The translations under genes and the position numbers were made by a program. Under the pieces are notes generated by a model that was given only the letters and a program-made list of their open reading frames with translations, ran no database searches and had not been told where the DNA came from. Shown here piece by piece: positions 18,104 to 28,617 of a stretch of 64,000 nucleotides of DNA. The DNA is taken from contig NC_018027.1 of the NCBI RefSeq assembly GCF_000266905.1, forward strand, positions 5,208,001-5,272,000. Direction: 5' to 3'. The first letter of the stretch is position 1. Each line of letters starts with the position of its first letter. The stretch is from Mycolicibacterium chubuense NBB4. Its GTDB lineage: Bacteria > Actinomycetota > Actinomycetes > Mycobacteriales > Mycobacteriaceae.

Positions 18104-21100
18104 GTGCCCGCCCCGACCGCCCGCCTCATCGCGATCATCGCGGGGCTCGCCGGAATCGTGTTGTGCGGGCTGGCACCGCTGCTGCCGGTCACACAGACGA
18201 CCGCCGCGATCCAGTGGCCGCAATCGGCCAACGCCGACGGCTTCGTCAGCGACATCACCGCGCCGCTCGTGTCGGGTGCCCCGAAGTCGCTCGACGTGAC
18301 GATCCCGTGCCGGGCCGTGGCGAGCATGCCCCGGGCCGGCGGTGTGGTGTTCTCCACGATCCCGGCCGGCGGCATCGACGCCGGCCGCAACGGACTTTTC
18401 GTCCGCGCCAACGCCGACGTCGTCTACGTCGCGTTCCGGGACACCGTCGCCGCCGTCGCGCCCCGACCCGCGGTCGACTCCGGGGCGTGCAGCGCCCTGC
18501 ACGTCTTTGCGAACGTCGACGCCGTCGGAGCGGACTTCGTCGGCATCCCCGGCGCCGCCGGAAACCTCCCGGTCGACAAGCGGCCCCAGGTCGCCGGCGC
18601 GTTCACCGATCTGCGTGTACCGCCGGCCACCGGCGCGGGTGCGGGGTTGGCCGCCAACATCGTGATCGACACCCGCTTCATCACCACGCCCACGGCGCTC
18701 AAGCTGGCCGTGATGGTGCTCGGCGTCCTGTGCGTGATCGCCTCGATCGTCGGGCTGGCGCTGCTGGACCGGGTGTCGGGCCGACGGCCGCCACGCACCC
18801 GGCGGCGTGCCGGGTGGGCGACCTGGCTGACCGACGCCGGCGTGATCGGCGGCCTGCTGATCTGGCATGTGGTCGGTGCGCTGTCGTCCGACGACGGTTA
18901 CAACCTCACCATCGCGAGGGTGTCCGGCGAGGCCGGCTACACCGCCAACTACTTCCGCTTCTTCGGCGCCACCGAAGCCCCGTTCGACTGGTATCAGAGC
19001 GTGCTCGCCCACCTCGCGGCGGTCAGCACGGCCAGCGTCTGGATGCGGGTGCCCGCCACCGCGGCCGCGATCGCGACGTGGTTGATCGTCAGCCGGTGCA
19101 TGCTGCCGCGGCTCGGCAGGCGGGTGGCCGCCAACCGGGTCGCGGTGTTCACCGCCGGTGCGGTGTTCCTCGCGGCGTGGCTGCCCTTCAACAACGGCCT
19201 GCGGCCCGAACCGCTGATCGCCTTCGCGACGGTCGCGGTGTGGATGCTCGTCGAGCGCACGCTGGGAACCCGGCGGCTGGCGCCGACGGCGCTCGCGATC
19301 GTCGTGGCGATGTTCTCGGTCACGCTGGCGCCGCAGGGCCTGATCGCCCTGGCGCCGCTGCTGGTCGGCGCCCGCGCCATCGCCCGTATCGTCGCCGCCC
19401 GCCGCCCGGTCGACGGGCTGGTCGCGTCCCTGGCCCCGCTGGCTGCGTCCGTCGCGCTGGTCTTCGTGATCGTCTTCCGGGACCAGACGCTGGCCACGGT
19501 CGCCGAGTCGGTGCGCATCAAGTACCGCGTCGGCCCGACCATCCCCTGGTACCAGGAGTTCCTGCGCTACTACTTCCTGACCGTCGAGGACAGCGTGGAC
19601 GGCTCGCTGACCCGCCGGTTCTCGGTGCTGGTGCTGCTGCTGTGCGTGTTCGGGCTGATCATGGTGCTGCTGCGCCGCGGCCGGGTGCCGGGCGCCGTCA
19701 GCGGCCCGGTGTGGCGACTGGCCGGCACGACGGGGATCGGCCTGCTGCTGCTGACACTCACCCCGACCAAGTGGGCGGTGCAGTTCGGGGCGTTCGCCGG
19801 GCTGGCCGGCGCGCTGGGCGGGGTCACCGCGTTCGCGTTCGCGCGCGTCGGCCTGCACAGCCGACGCAACCTCGCCCTGTACGTCACCGCGCTGCTGTTC
19901 ATCCTGGCGTGGGCCACCTCGGGCATCAACGGCTGGTTCTACGTCGGCAACTACGGTGTGCCCTGGTTCGACAAGCAGCCGGTGATCGTGCACTTCCCGG
20001 TCACGACGATCTTCCTGGTGCTCGCCATCGCGGGCGGACTGCTCGCCGGCTGGCTGCACTTCCGCATGGACTACGCCGGGCACACCCAGGTCGCCGACAC
20101 CGGACGGAACCGGGCACTGGCGTCCACGCCGCTGCTGATCGTCGCGACCATCATGGTGATCCTCGAGCTCGGGTCGATGGTCAAGGCCACCGCCGGCCGC
20201 TATCCCGTCTACACCACCGGCGCGGCCAACATCTCCGCGCTGCGTTCCGGGCTGTCGGACACGAGCTGCGCGATGGCCGACGACGTCCTCGTCGAGGCCG
20301 ACACCAACGCGGGCATGCTGACGCCGGTGCCGGGCCAGCGCTTCGGCAAGTACGGCCCGCTCGGCGGCGAGGACCCCGTCGGCTTCACCCCCAACGGCGT
20401 CAGTGACACCCTCGAGCCCGCCGAGCCCGTCGCCGCCAATCCCGGCACCGTGAACTCCGACGGCCCCATCGACAAACCGAACATCGGCGTCGGCTACGCG
20501 GCCGGCACGGGCGGCGGCTACGGCCCCGAGGGCGTCAACGGCTCCAAGGTGTTCCTGCCGTTCGGGCTGGACCCGAAACGCACCCCGGTGATGGGCAGCT
20601 ACGGCGAGAACACCGTCGCCGCCAAGGCCACCTCGGCGTGGTACCAGCTGCCGCCCCGCACCCCGGAGCGGCCGCTGGTCAGCCTCGCCGCGGCGGGCGC
20701 GATCTGGTACTACAACGAGGACGGCTCGTTCAACTACGGGCAGTCGCTGAAGCTGCAGTGGGGCGTACACCGGCCGGACGGCTCCTACCAGGCGCTGGGC
20801 GAGGTCCAGCCGATCGACATCTTCCAGCAGAAGGCGTGGCGCAATCTGCGCTTCCCGCTGTCGACCGCCCCGCCGGAGGCCAACGTCGCGCGCGTCGTCG
20901 CCGACGACCCCAATCTGTCCGAGGACCAGTGGTTCGCCTTCACCCCGCCCCGGGTGCCGGTGCTGCAAACCGCCAGCCAGTTCCTCGGCACGCAGACCCC
21001 GGTGCTGATGGACATCGCCACCGCGGCCAACTTCCCGTGCCAGCGGCCGTTCTCCGAACACCTGGGTGTGGCCGAGCTGCCGGAGTACCGGATCATCCCG

Positions 21101-21358
21101 AACTTCAAGCAGATGGTGGCCTCGTCGAACCAGTGGCAGTCCGCGAGGGCCGGCGGGCCGTTCCTGTTCATCCAGGCGCTGCTGCGGACGGCGACGATCC
21201 CGACGTATCTGCGCAACGACTGGTACCGCGACTGGGGCTCGATCGAGCGCTACATCCGTGTCGTGCCCGGTGACCAGGCGCCCAACGCCGTGATTCAGGA
21301 GGGATCGACGCGAGTGTTCGGCTGGAGTCGCGGCGGACCGATCAGGGCCCTCCCGTGA
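18104..21358 (+). CDS. embA: Arabinosyltransferase EmbA
   Basis: This 1084-residue paralogue of EmbC acts as the partner of EmbB in making the terminal Ara6 motif of arabinogalactan. The acidic pair is D263-D264 in [13 protein letters not shown]. The region after it ([12 protein letters not shown]) differs from the EmbB/EmbC pattern (FGWYY), as usual for EmbA, which is thought to contribute less to catalysis. The C-terminal domain has [18 protein letters not shown] and FPCQRP. The GTG at 18104 follows a TACGAT hexamer by 8 bases. Its TGA overlaps the embB GTG (GTGA, 21355-21358), so EmbA and EmbB are translationally coupled. Confidence 0.94.
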   Translation: MPAPTARLIAIIAGLAGIVLCGLAPLLPVTQTTAAIQWPQSANADGFVSDITAPLVSGAPKSLDVTIPCRAVASMPRAGGVVFSTIPAGGIDAGRNGLFVRANADVVYVAFRDTVAAVAPRPAVDSGACSALHVFANVDAVGADFVGIPGAAGNLPVDKRPQVAGAFTDLRVPPATGAGAGLAANIVIDTRFITTPTALKLAVMVLGVLCVIASIVGLALLDRVSGRRPPRTRRRAGWATWLTDAGVIGGLLIWHVVGALSSDDGYNLTIARVSGEAGYTANYFRFFGATEAPFDWYQSVLAHLAAVSTASVWMRVPATAAAIATWLIVSRCMLPRLGRRVAANRVAVFTAGAVFLAAWLPFNNGLRPEPLIAFATVAVWMLVERTLGTRRLAPTALAIVVAMFSVTLAPQGLIALAPLLVGARAIARIVAARRPVDGLVASLAPLAASVALVFVIVFRDQTLATVAESVRIKYRVGPTIPWYQEFLRYYFLTVEDSVDGSLTRRFSVLVLLLCVFGLIMVLLRRGRVPGAVSGPVWRLAGTTGIGLLLLTLTPTKWAVQFGAFAGLAGALGGVTAFAFARVGLHSRRNLALYVTALLFILAWATSGINGWFYVGNYGVPWFDKQPVIVHFPVTTIFLVLAIAGGLLAGWLHFRMDYAGHTQVADTGRNRALASTPLLIVATIMVILELGSMVKATAGRYPVYTTGAANISALRSGLSDTSCAMADDVLVEADTNAGMLTPVPGQRFGKYGPLGGEDPVGFTPNGVSDTLEPAEPVAANPGTVNSDGPIDKPNIGVGYAAGTGGGYGPEGVNGSKVFLPFGLDPKRTPVMGSYGENTVAAKATSAWYQLPPRTPERPLVSLAAAGAIWYYNEDGSFNYGQSLKLQWGVHRPDGSYQALGEVQPIDIFQQKAWRNLRFPLSTAPPEANVARVVADDPNLSEDQWFAFTPPRVPVLQTASQFLGTQTPVLMDIATAANFPCQRPFSEHLGVAELPEYRIIPNFKQMVASSNQWQSARAGGPFLFIQALLRTATIPTYLRNDWYRDWGSIERYIRVVPGDQAPNAVIQEGSTRVFGWSRGGPIRALP

Positions 21359-24300
21359 GCACGGTGTCGACGCGGGAGGCCGCACAAGGCGCCGTCACGG
21401 GCGGCGGCAGGGACGTCAGGACGGCCCGTTGGGTCGCCACGATCGCCGGCCTGATCGGCTTCGTGCTCGCGGTCGCCACGCCGCTGCTGCCCGTCACCCA
21501 GACCACGGCGACGCTGAACTGGCCGCAGCAAGGTCAGCTGAACAACGTGACGGCGCCGCTGATCTCGCAGGCGCCGGTGAGCCTGACCGCGACGGTGCCC
21601 TGCTCCGTGATCCGCGACATGCCAGCCAAGGGCGGCCTGGTGCTGGGCACCGCCCCGGCGCAGGGCCGCGACGCGACGCTGAACGCGATGCTCGTCAACG
21701 TCACCACCTCGCGGGTCGACGTGATCGTCCGCAACGTCGTGGTGGCCAGCGTGAACCGGGCGCGGGTCACCGGGCCCGGTTGCCAGCGCATCGACATCAC
21801 GTCGAATCTGGACGGCACCTACGCCGATTTCGTCGGCCTGACCCAGGTCTCCGGCGCGGACGCGGGCAAACCGCAGCGCACCGGGTACGCCGACCCGAAC
21901 CTTCGCCCGGCGATCGTGGGTGTGTTCACCGACCTGGTGGGGCCGGCGCCGCCGGGCCTGTCGGTGTCGGCGACCATCGACACCCGGTTCACCACCCACC
22001 CGACCGCGCTGAAACTGGCGGCGATACTGCTGGCGATCGTCTCGACCGTCATCGCGCTGCTGGCCCTGTGGCGCCTCGACCGGCTCGACGGCCGGCGCAT
22101 GCACCGCGTCATCCCGACGCGGTGGCGCACGGCCAGTCCCGTCGACGGCGTGGTGATCGGCGGCTTCGCGCTCTGGTACGTGATCGGCGCGAACTCCTCG
22201 GACGACGGCTACATCCTCGCGATGGCGCGGGTGGCCGACCACGCGGGCTACATGTCGAACTACTTCCGCTGGTTCGGCAGCCCGGAGGACCCCTTCGGCT
22301 GGTACTACAACCTGCTCGCCCTGATGACACACGTCAGCGACGCCAGCATCTGGATCCGGCTGCCCGACCTGATCTGTTCGCTGATCTGCTGGTTGCTGCT
22401 GAGCCGCGAGGTGCTGCCGCGCCTGGGGCCGGCCGTCTCCGGCAGCAGGGCGGCGGTATGGGCTGCCGGTCTGGTCCTGCTCGCGGCGTGGATGCCGTTC
22501 AACAACGGACTGCGCCCCGAAGGCCAGATCGCGACCGGCGCGTTGATCACCTACGTGCTGATCGAGCGCGCGATCACCTCGGGCCGGCTCACCCCGGCGG
22601 CGCTGGCCATCACGACCGCCGCCTTCACGCTCGGCATCCAACCGACCGGGCTGATCGCGGTGGCGGCCCTGGTCGCCGGCGGGCGTCCGATCCTGCGGAT
22701 CCTGATGCGCCGTCGGCAGGTGGTAGGGACCTGGCCGCTGGTGGCGCCGCTGCTTGCCGCGGGCACGGTGGTGCTGACCGTGGTGTTCGCCGACCAGACC
22801 CTGGCAACGGTGTTGGAAGCCACCAGGATTCGCACCGCGATCGGCCCCAGCCAGGCCTGGTACACCGAGAACCTGCGCTACTACTACCTGATCCTGCAGA
22901 CCACCGACGGCGCCATCTCGCGCCGGGTCGCGTTCCTCTTCACCGCGATGTGCCTGTTCCCGTCGCTGTTCATCATGTTGCGGCGCAAGCGGGTACCCGG
23001 GGTGGCGCGCGGTCCGGCCTGGCGGCTGATGGGCGTCATCTTCGCCACGATCTTCTTCCTGATGTTCACGCCCACGAAGTGGATCCACCACTTCGGCCTG
23101 TTCGCCGCCGTCGGCGGCGCGATGGCGGCGCTGGCGACCGTGCTGGTGTCGCCGGTCGTGCTTCGCTCGGCGCGCAACCGCATGGCGTTCCTGTCGCTGG
23201 TGTTCTTCGTCCTCGCCTTGTGCTTCGCCTCCACCAATGGGTGGTGGTATGTGTCGAATTTCGGTGCGCCATACAACAATTCGGTGCCACAGCTCGGCGG
23301 CGTGACGGTCAGCACCGTGTTCTTCGCGCTGTTCGCGATCGCGGCGCTGTGGGCGTTCTGGCTGCACCTGTCGCCGCGCAGCGCGTCGCGGGTGGTCGAC
23401 AAGCTCACCGCCGCACCGATTCCGCTCGCCGCCGCGCTGATGGTCGTGGTGATGGTGGGCTCGATGGCGATGGGCGTGGTGCGCCAGTACCCGACGTACT
23501 CGAACGGGTGGGCCAACCTGCGCGCGTTCGCCGGCGGCTGCGGCCTGGCCGACGACGTGCTCGTCGAACCCGATTCCAACGCCGGCTTCCTCACGCCGAT
23601 GCCCGGCGGTCCAGGCCGATCCTGGGGACCGCTGGGCCCGCTCGGCGGTGACGGACCGACGGGCTTCTCCCCCAACGGTGTTCCCGACCGGATCATCGCC
23701 GAGGCGATCCGGCTGAACAATCCGCAGCCGGGGACCGACTACGACTGGAACCGCCCCGTGCACCTGGCCCGGCCCGGGATCAACGGCTCGACGGTGCCGC
23801 TGCCCTACGGGCTGGACCCGGCACGGGTGCCGGTCGCGGGCACGTACTCGACCGGCGTGCAACAGGAAGCCAAGCTGGCCTCGGCGTGGTACGCGCTGCC
23901 GCCCGCCGACGACGGGCACCCGCTGGTGGTGATCACCGCGGCCGGCACCATCGCGGGAACCTCTGTCGCCGAGGGCTTCACGGCCGGGCAGACCGTCGAG
24001 CTCGAGTACGCGCGGCGCGGACCCGACGGCGCGATGGTGCCCGCCGGGCGCGTGCAACCCTTCGATATCGGCCCCACCCCGTCCTGGCGCAATCTGCGTT
24101 ATCCGCGCGCGCAGATCCCCTCCGACGCGGTCGCGGTCCGGGTGATCGCCGAGGACCTCAACCTCGGTCAGGGCGACTGGGTGGCCGTCACGCCGCCGCG
24201 CGTGCCCGAGGTGCGTTCCGTGCAGGAGTACGTCGGCTCCCAGCAGCCGGTGCTGATGGACTGGGCGGTCGGGCTGGCGTTCCCGTGCCAACAGCCGATG

Positions 24301-24597
24301 CTGCACGCCAACGGCGTCACCGACATCCCGAAGTTCCGCATCTCACCGGACTACCTCGCCAAGCTGCAGAGCACGGACACCTGGCAGGACGGCAAGAACG
24401 GCGGCCTGCTGGGCATCACCGACCTGCTGTTGCGGGCCTCGGTGATGTCGACCTACCTGTCCAAGGACTGGGGCCAGGACTGGGGTTCGCTGCGGCGCTT
24501 CGACACGATCGTCGACGCGCGGCCCGCCGACATCGACCTCGGTAGCGCGACGCGTTCGGGCCTGTGGTCGCCGGGACCGATCCGCATCCAGCCGTGA
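21355..24597 (+). CDS. embB: Arabinosyltransferase EmbB
   Basis: This 1080-residue GT-C arabinosyltransferase for arabinogalactan is the main ethambutol target. The acidic pair is D283-D284 in [24 protein letters not shown], spanning the ethambutol-resistance-determining region. M290 (codon 22222-22224) aligns with Mtb Met306; the two residues associated with natural resistance (Ile303 and Leu304 in Mtb) are retained here as I287 and L288, and Mtb Gly305 is Ala. The C-terminal carbohydrate-binding domain ends [13 protein letters not shown]. It is the last gene of the plus-strand arabinan block. An inverted repeat follows the stop at once. Confidence 0.95.
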   Translation: MSTVSTREAAQGAVTGGGRDVRTARWVATIAGLIGFVLAVATPLLPVTQTTATLNWPQQGQLNNVTAPLISQAPVSLTATVPCSVIRDMPAKGGLVLGTAPAQGRDATLNAMLVNVTTSRVDVIVRNVVVASVNRARVTGPGCQRIDITSNLDGTYADFVGLTQVSGADAGKPQRTGYADPNLRPAIVGVFTDLVGPAPPGLSVSATIDTRFTTHPTALKLAAILLAIVSTVIALLALWRLDRLDGRRMHRVIPTRWRTASPVDGVVIGGFALWYVIGANSSDDGYILAMARVADHAGYMSNYFRWFGSPEDPFGWYYNLLALMTHVSDASIWIRLPDLICSLICWLLLSREVLPRLGPAVSGSRAAVWAAGLVLLAAWMPFNNGLRPEGQIATGALITYVLIERAITSGRLTPAALAITTAAFTLGIQPTGLIAVAALVAGGRPILRILMRRRQVVGTWPLVAPLLAAGTVVLTVVFADQTLATVLEATRIRTAIGPSQAWYTENLRYYYLILQTTDGAISRRVAFLFTAMCLFPSLFIMLRRKRVPGVARGPAWRLMGVIFATIFFLMFTPTKWIHHFGLFAAVGGAMAALATVLVSPVVLRSARNRMAFLSLVFFVLALCFASTNGWWYVSNFGAPYNNSVPQLGGVTVSTVFFALFAIAALWAFWLHLSPRSASRVVDKLTAAPIPLAAALMVVVMVGSMAMGVVRQYPTYSNGWANLRAFAGGCGLADDVLVEPDSNAGFLTPMPGGPGRSWGPLGPLGGDGPTGFSPNGVPDRIIAEAIRLNNPQPGTDYDWNRPVHLARPGINGSTVPLPYGLDPARVPVAGTYSTGVQQEAKLASAWYALPPADDGHPLVVITAAGTIAGTSVAEGFTAGQTVELEYARRGPDGAMVPAGRVQPFDIGPTPSWRNLRYPRAQIPSDAVAVRVIAEDLNLGQGDWVAVTPPRVPEVRSVQEYVGSQQPVLMDWAVGLAFPCQQPMLHANGVTDIPKFRISPDYLAKLQSTDTWQDGKNGGLLGITDLLLRASVMSTYLSKDWGQDWGSLRRFDTIVDARPADIDLGSATRSGLWSPGPIRIQP

Positions 24598-24602
24598 CCG
24601 AT

Positions 24603-24665
24603 CGCCGAAATTGCATTCCGTGCGGGGCTCACTCGAGTTTTCGCGCGTGGAATGCAATTTCGGCG
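24603..24665. repeat. Long perfect inverted repeat after embB
   Basis: Two 17-base arms, CGCCGAAATTGCATTCC at 24603-24619 and its exact reverse complement at 24649-24665, flank a 29-base loop. The arms are unusually AT-rich for this genome. The element begins 6 bases after the embB stop and lies between convergent genes. There is no T-run on either side. It could act as a bidirectional transcription stop or be one copy of a dispersed palindromic repeat. Only one copy was noticed in the window. Confidence 0.85.
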
Positions 24666-24712
24666 CTGGGTCGAGGGCCGGAACTCACGTCGGCACTTCT
24701 CCCCCGACGGAT

Positions 24713-26041
24713 CTAGGGCGCGGCGCTGGGCACCGCGTTGTTGTCGTTGGCGGCCGGATCGGCGTTCTCCCGCCGGATGTCCTGACCGCAGTCGTCGGCC
24801 GACCGATTGGTCTGCGACACGCACACCTGGACGGGCACGGCCCCGGTACCGGTGGGGTGCGGGATGTCGCCCGAGTACAGCGACCACAGCATCTGCTGTC
24901 CCGACCCGGCCAGCTGCGCGCAGTACGCCGACTTGCCCTGCTCGGTCACGCCGGCGGCCCCCAGCGTCGCGCAGTCCGCGCCGACCACGACGACCGGCAC
25001 CGCGACCTTGTCCGGGCTGCGGGCGGGCCCGTCGTAGAGCAGCAGGTACAGCAGGGCGGCGACGGCCGACAGCGACAGCACGAGAGCGAGCAGCACGAGC
25101 ATGCGGCCGCGCGACCGCGGCGTCTTCGAGTGCCGGGGGCCGGCGGCCGCCACGGCCGGCATCGTGGCCTCGGGATCGCCCGCACCCGCCGGCACCGGAA
25201 AGCCGGTGCGGTTCGCCAGGGCGCGCGCGAAGTCGATGCAGCGCTCGAACCGGTCGCGCGGCGACTTGGCCAGCGCCTTCTCCAAAGCCCCTCCGAGGCC
25301 GGACAATTCGGGGCGTTGCTCGGCGATCGACGGCGGCTGGGCGGTCAGGTGCTGGCTGATGACGATCGCCGGGTTGGAGTGCTGGAACGGCGGCGCGCCG
25401 GTCAGCAGCTGAAACGCCGACGCCGCGAGCGCGTACTGGTCGGCGCGACCGTCGATCGCCTCGTCGGCGGTGAGCTGTTCGGGTGCGCAGTAGGCGACCG
25501 TGCCGACCGTCATGTTGGTGGCGGTCAGCGCGCTCGCCTCGCCGAGCCGGCGGGCTATCCCGAAGTCGGCCAGCAGGATCCGCTCGTTGTCGGTCTCCGG
25601 GTCCGCGATCAGGATGTTGGCGGGCTTGACGTCGCGGTGCAGCAGGCCGCGCTGGTGGGCATAGTCAAGCGCCTCCGCCACCGCGGTGACGATGCGGACC
25701 ACCAGAGCCGGTGGCATGCCGTTCGGGTAGCGCTCGGCGAGCAGTTGCGCGGCGTCGGTGCCCTCGACGTGGGCCATCGAGATCCACAGCCGGTCCTCGA
25801 ATTCACCGCGGTCGTAGACCTCGACGATGTGCGGATGCCACAGCCCGGCCGCGATGTCGGCCTCCCGGTTGAACCGCTCGCGGTACTCGCTGTCGGTGGA
25901 CACCGAGGCCGACAGCACCTTGAGCGCGTCCTGGCGCGGCAACCGCGGATGTCTGGCCAGATACACCTCGCCCATACCGCCGGAACCCAGCAACCTCGTG
26001 ATCGTGTATCCCGCGATCACGTCCCCCTCGTTCAGCGGCAC
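24713..26041 (-). CDS. Transmembrane Ser/Thr protein kinase (PknF/PknJ-like)
   Basis: This 442-residue Hanks-type kinase has a glycine loop GSGGMGEVYLARHP, ATP lysine in DALKVL, catalytic HRDVKPANIL (near 133-142), DFG, and an activation segment with TNMTVGTVAYCAPEQL. One membrane helix spans about 315-337. About 100 extracytoplasmic residues follow, with four cysteines (GADCATLG, SAYCAQL, VQVCVS, DDCGQ) and a WSLYSG block like the sensor ends of PknF/PknJ relatives. The start is GTG 26041 with GGGGAG before it. It lies 15 bases after the DUF4331 gene, so the two are probably co-transcribed. M. tuberculosis has no kinase at this position. The adjacency to embB is suggestive but does not show that Emb proteins are its targets. 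Confidence 0.9.
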   Translation of the reverse strand: MPLNEGDVIAGYTITRLLGSGGMGEVYLARHPRLPRQDALKVLSASVSTDSEYRERFNREADIAAGLWHPHIVEVYDRGEFEDRLWISMAHVEGTDAAQLLAERYPNGMPPALVVRIVTAVAEALDYAHQRGLLHRDVKPANILIADPETDNERILLADFGIARRLGEASALTATNMTVGTVAYCAPEQLTADEAIDGRADQYALAASAFQLLTGAPPFQHSNPAIVISQHLTAQPPSIAEQRPELSGLGGALEKALAKSPRDRFERCIDFARALANRTGFPVPAGAGDPEATMPAVAAAGPRHSKTPRSRGRMLVLLALVLSLSAVAALLYLLLYDGPARSPDKVAVPVVVVGADCATLGAAGVTEQGKSAYCAQLAGSGQQMLWSLYSGDIPHPTGTGAVPVQVCVSQTNRSADDCGQDIRRENADPAANDNNAVPSAAP

Positions 26042-26056
26042 GCGCGACTCCCCGGC

Positions 26057-26965
26057 TTAATGCGGCGCTCCGAGGTAGGGGAACTCGGGCAGCAGGTCGG
26101 TCGGCGCGCCCAGTTCCGTCAGCGTTCTGTGCCCGTTGGTGAGGAACCGCGACCGGTAGTCGGCGACGTCGTCGGTGAGCGTGCGCCCGTTCGGGTAGGT
26201 CGCCGGCTTGGCCGGGTCGTAGGTCAACATGTCGGGCAGCGTGCCTTCGGTGACGATCGCGGTGATCGCCTCCTCGCGGGTGTAGCCGCCGGTGTCGGCG
26301 AGCAACTCGATCAGATGGCCCATCCAGCGTTCCCGGTCGCGGTTCGGCTCGCCGGCACTGAACTCGGCGAGGTCGTCGTCGCTGGTGAAGAATCCGCTGA
26401 TCCAGGGATGTCCCACGCGGTCGGCGTGCACCCATGTCCCGTCGCGCAGCATGCTCACGCGGCCCCACACCCGGACGTCGGGCGCGGCTCCCAGGTAGCT
26501 GGTGGGCAACTCGACGGCCATCGCCATCGCGTTGGAGTTCGGGAACGACGCGTCGCTGCGGGCACCGGCGAAGAACGTGAACGACCCCGACTGCCACACG
26601 TGCGGCGCCCCGGCGAACGACACGTCCATGTCGCCGAAGATCCTGGAACCGGCCGCGGCGTCCACGCGCGCCTCGGACTGCAGCGCCAGGTAGACGTCCA
26701 CCTTCTGCCGATGCCCATCCGGACCCGACGACGGCTCCGTGAACACGAAGTTGAACGCGATGTCGTTGCGCAGGTCGCCGTCGTTGTCGATGGCGATGCG
26801 GTAGACGGCGCCGGGGTACAGCGGCTCGGCGTGCGGGTTCGCCGTCAGGATCAGCGCGGTGCGCGCCGGATCCTTCGGGGACCGGAACACATACAGGTCG
26901 CACAGGTCCAGCCGAGGGTCGCCCAGCGGCGCGCCGCGGCGCAGCCCGGTGAAGTCAGTCGACAC
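26057..26965 (-). CDS. DUF4331 family protein
   Basis: This 302-residue protein matches DUF4331: LDLCDLYVFRSPKDPARTALILTAN at residues about 20-45, then RIAIDNDGDLRNDIAFNFVF near 55-80, and an internal block with MAMAVELP. No signal peptide or membrane helix is visible, so it is probably cytoplasmic, and its biochemical role is unknown. GTG 26965 has GAGGAG at the right distance. Fifteen bases separate its stop from the kinase GTG. The 77 bases between this start and accD4 hold no gene. Confidence 0.85.
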   Translation of the reverse strand: MSTDFTGLRRGAPLGDPRLDLCDLYVFRSPKDPARTALILTANPHAEPLYPGAVYRIAIDNDGDLRNDIAFNFVFTEPSSGPDGHRQKVDVYLALQSEARVDAAAGSRIFGDMDVSFAGAPHVWQSGSFTFFAGARSDASFPNSNAMAMAVELPTSYLGAAPDVRVWGRVSMLRDGTWVHADRVGHPWISGFFTSDDDLAEFSAGEPNRDRERWMGHLIELLADTGGYTREEAITAIVTEGTLPDMLTYDPAKPATYPNGRTLTDDVADYRSRFLTNGHRTLTELGAPTDLLPEFPYLGAPH

Positions 26966-27042
26966 GGCAGATACTCCTCGCGCATGCGCTCGTCGGTGGC
27001 TCTATCCAACCTCAACTGTGGGAATCCGGCCGCACAGCCCGC

Positions 27043-28617
27043 CTAGATGGGTGTCAAACCGTGCTTGCGCTGCACGCGCGAGATCTGCTTGTCGCGCAAC
27101 AGGTGCAGCGACTTGCGGAGCAACAGCCGGGTCTGGTGGGGCTCGATCACGCCGTCGATGAAGCCGCGCTCGGCCGCGATCCACGGCACCGCGAGGTTGG
27201 TGTTGTAGCCCTCGATGAAGTCGGCCCGGATCTTCTGCACCTCGGGAGCCGTCGGATCGGGGAAGCGCTTGACCAGCAGCTGGGCGGCGCCCTCGGCGCC
27301 GATCACCGCGATGCGGGCGGTCGGCCACGCGAAGTTCAGGTCCGCGGTGAGCTGCTTGGACCCCATCACCGCGTACGCGCCGCCGTAGGACTTGCGGATG
27401 GTGATGGTGACCTTCGGGACGTCGGCCTCGACGACGGCGTTGAGGAAGCGGCCGCCGCGCTTGATGATGCCGCCCTTCTCCTGCTCGACGCCCGGCATGA
27501 AGCCCGGCGTGTCGACCACGAAGATCAGCGGGGTGTTGAAGGAGTCGCAGAACCGGACGAACCGGGCCGCCTTGTCGGACGCCTCGTTGTCGATGGCGCC
27601 GGACATGTACATCGGCTGGTTGGCGATGACGCCGACGGGACGGCCGTCCACCCGCGCGAACGCGGTGATGATGGCCGGCCCGGACTGCTCGCCGACCGGG
27701 AACACGTCCCCGTCGTCGAAGATCCGCAGGAGGATCTCCATCATGTCGTAGGCCTGGTTGTCCGAGTCGGGCACGATCGCGTCGAGTTCGAGGTCGTGCG
27801 GCGTGATCTCGGGCTCCAGCCCGGGGTTGACGCACGGTGGGTCGTCGAAGGTGTTGGCCGGCAGGAAGCTCAGGTAGTCGCGCACGTACTGGAACGCCGC
27901 GGCCTCCGACTCGACGACCTGGTGGATGTTGCCGTACCGGGCCTGTGCGTCGGCGCCGCCGAGCTCGTCGAGCGTGACCTCTTCACCGGTGACGTCCTTG
28001 ATCACATCCGGGCCGGTGACGAACATGTAGCCCTGATCGCGCACCGCGACCACGAGGTCAGTCTGGATCGGCGAGTACACCGCACCGCCGGCGCACTTGC
28101 CGAAGATCAGCGAGATCTCGGGCACCAGGCCGCGCAGCAGCTCGTGGCGGCGGCCGAGTTCGGCGTACCAGGCCAGCGACGTCGCGGTGTCCTGGATGCG
28201 GGCGCCGGCCGAGTCGTTGATGCCGATGATCGGGCAGCCGACCATCGCGACCCACTCCATCAGCCGCGCGACCTTGCGGCCGAACATCTCGCCGACCGAG
28301 CCCTGGAACACCGTCTGGTCGTGGCTGAACACGCCGACCGGGCGGCCGTTGATGGTGCCGTGGCCGGTGACCACACCGTCGCCGTAGAGCGCGCCGGGAT
28401 CGCCCGGGGTCTTGGCGAGCGCGCCGATCTCGAGGAAGCTGCCCGGATCCAGCAGCGAGTGGATGCGGGCCCGCGCGGACGGGATGCCCTTCTTCTCGCG
28501 TTTGGCGACCGCCTTCTCACCTCCGGGTTCCTTGGCGATCTCGAGCTTGTCGCGAAGCTCGGCCAGCAGTTCGGCGGTGGTTTTTGTCGGGTGGGCGGTG
28601 GGAACCTCAGTCGTCAC
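27043..28617 (-). CDS. accD4: Acyl-CoA carboxylase beta subunit AccD4
   Basis: This 524-residue carboxyltransferase subunit makes, with AccA3 and AccD5/AccE5, the carboxylated long-chain acyl-CoA extender used by Pks13. Two crotonase-like halves are visible. The N-terminal half has [22 protein letters not shown] and [14 protein letters not shown], and the C-terminal half has [25 protein letters not shown] with [10 protein letters not shown]. The length agrees with Mtb (522). The GTG start overlaps the pks13 stop as GTGA, so it is coupled to pks13. M. tuberculosis has an insertion sequence next to this gene; none is seen here. Confidence 0.95.
   Translation of the reverse strand: MTTEVPTAHPTKTTAELLAELRDKLEIAKEPGGEKAVAKREKKGIPSARARIHSLLDPGSFLEIGALAKTPGDPGALYGDGVVTGHGTINGRPVGVFSHDQTVFQGSVGEMFGRKVARLMEWVAMVGCPIIGINDSAGARIQDTATSLAWYAELGRRHELLRGLVPEISLIFGKCAGGAVYSPIQTDLVVAVRDQGYMFVTGPDVIKDVTGEEVTLDELGGADAQARYGNIHQVVESEAAAFQYVRDYLSFLPANTFDDPPCVNPGLEPEITPHDLELDAIVPDSDNQAYDMMEILLRIFDDGDVFPVGEQSGPAIITAFARVDGRPVGVIANQPMYMSGAIDNEASDKAARFVRFCDSFNTPLIFVVDTPGFMPGVEQEKGGIIKRGGRFLNAVVEADVPKVTITIRKSYGGAYAVMGSKQLTADLNFAWPTARIAVIGAEGAAQLLVKRFPDPTAPEVQKIRADFIEGYNTNLAVPWIAAERGFIDGVIEPHQTRLLLRKSLHLLRDKQISRVQRKHGLTPI

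Noticed and set aside
14781..24306. Three open frames of about 1000-1100 codons on the minus strand opposite embC, embA and embB
   Set aside because: They mirror the emb genes frame for frame. Translations are Arg/Gly/His-rich without any domain, which is the usual GC-driven shadow of long high-GC genes.
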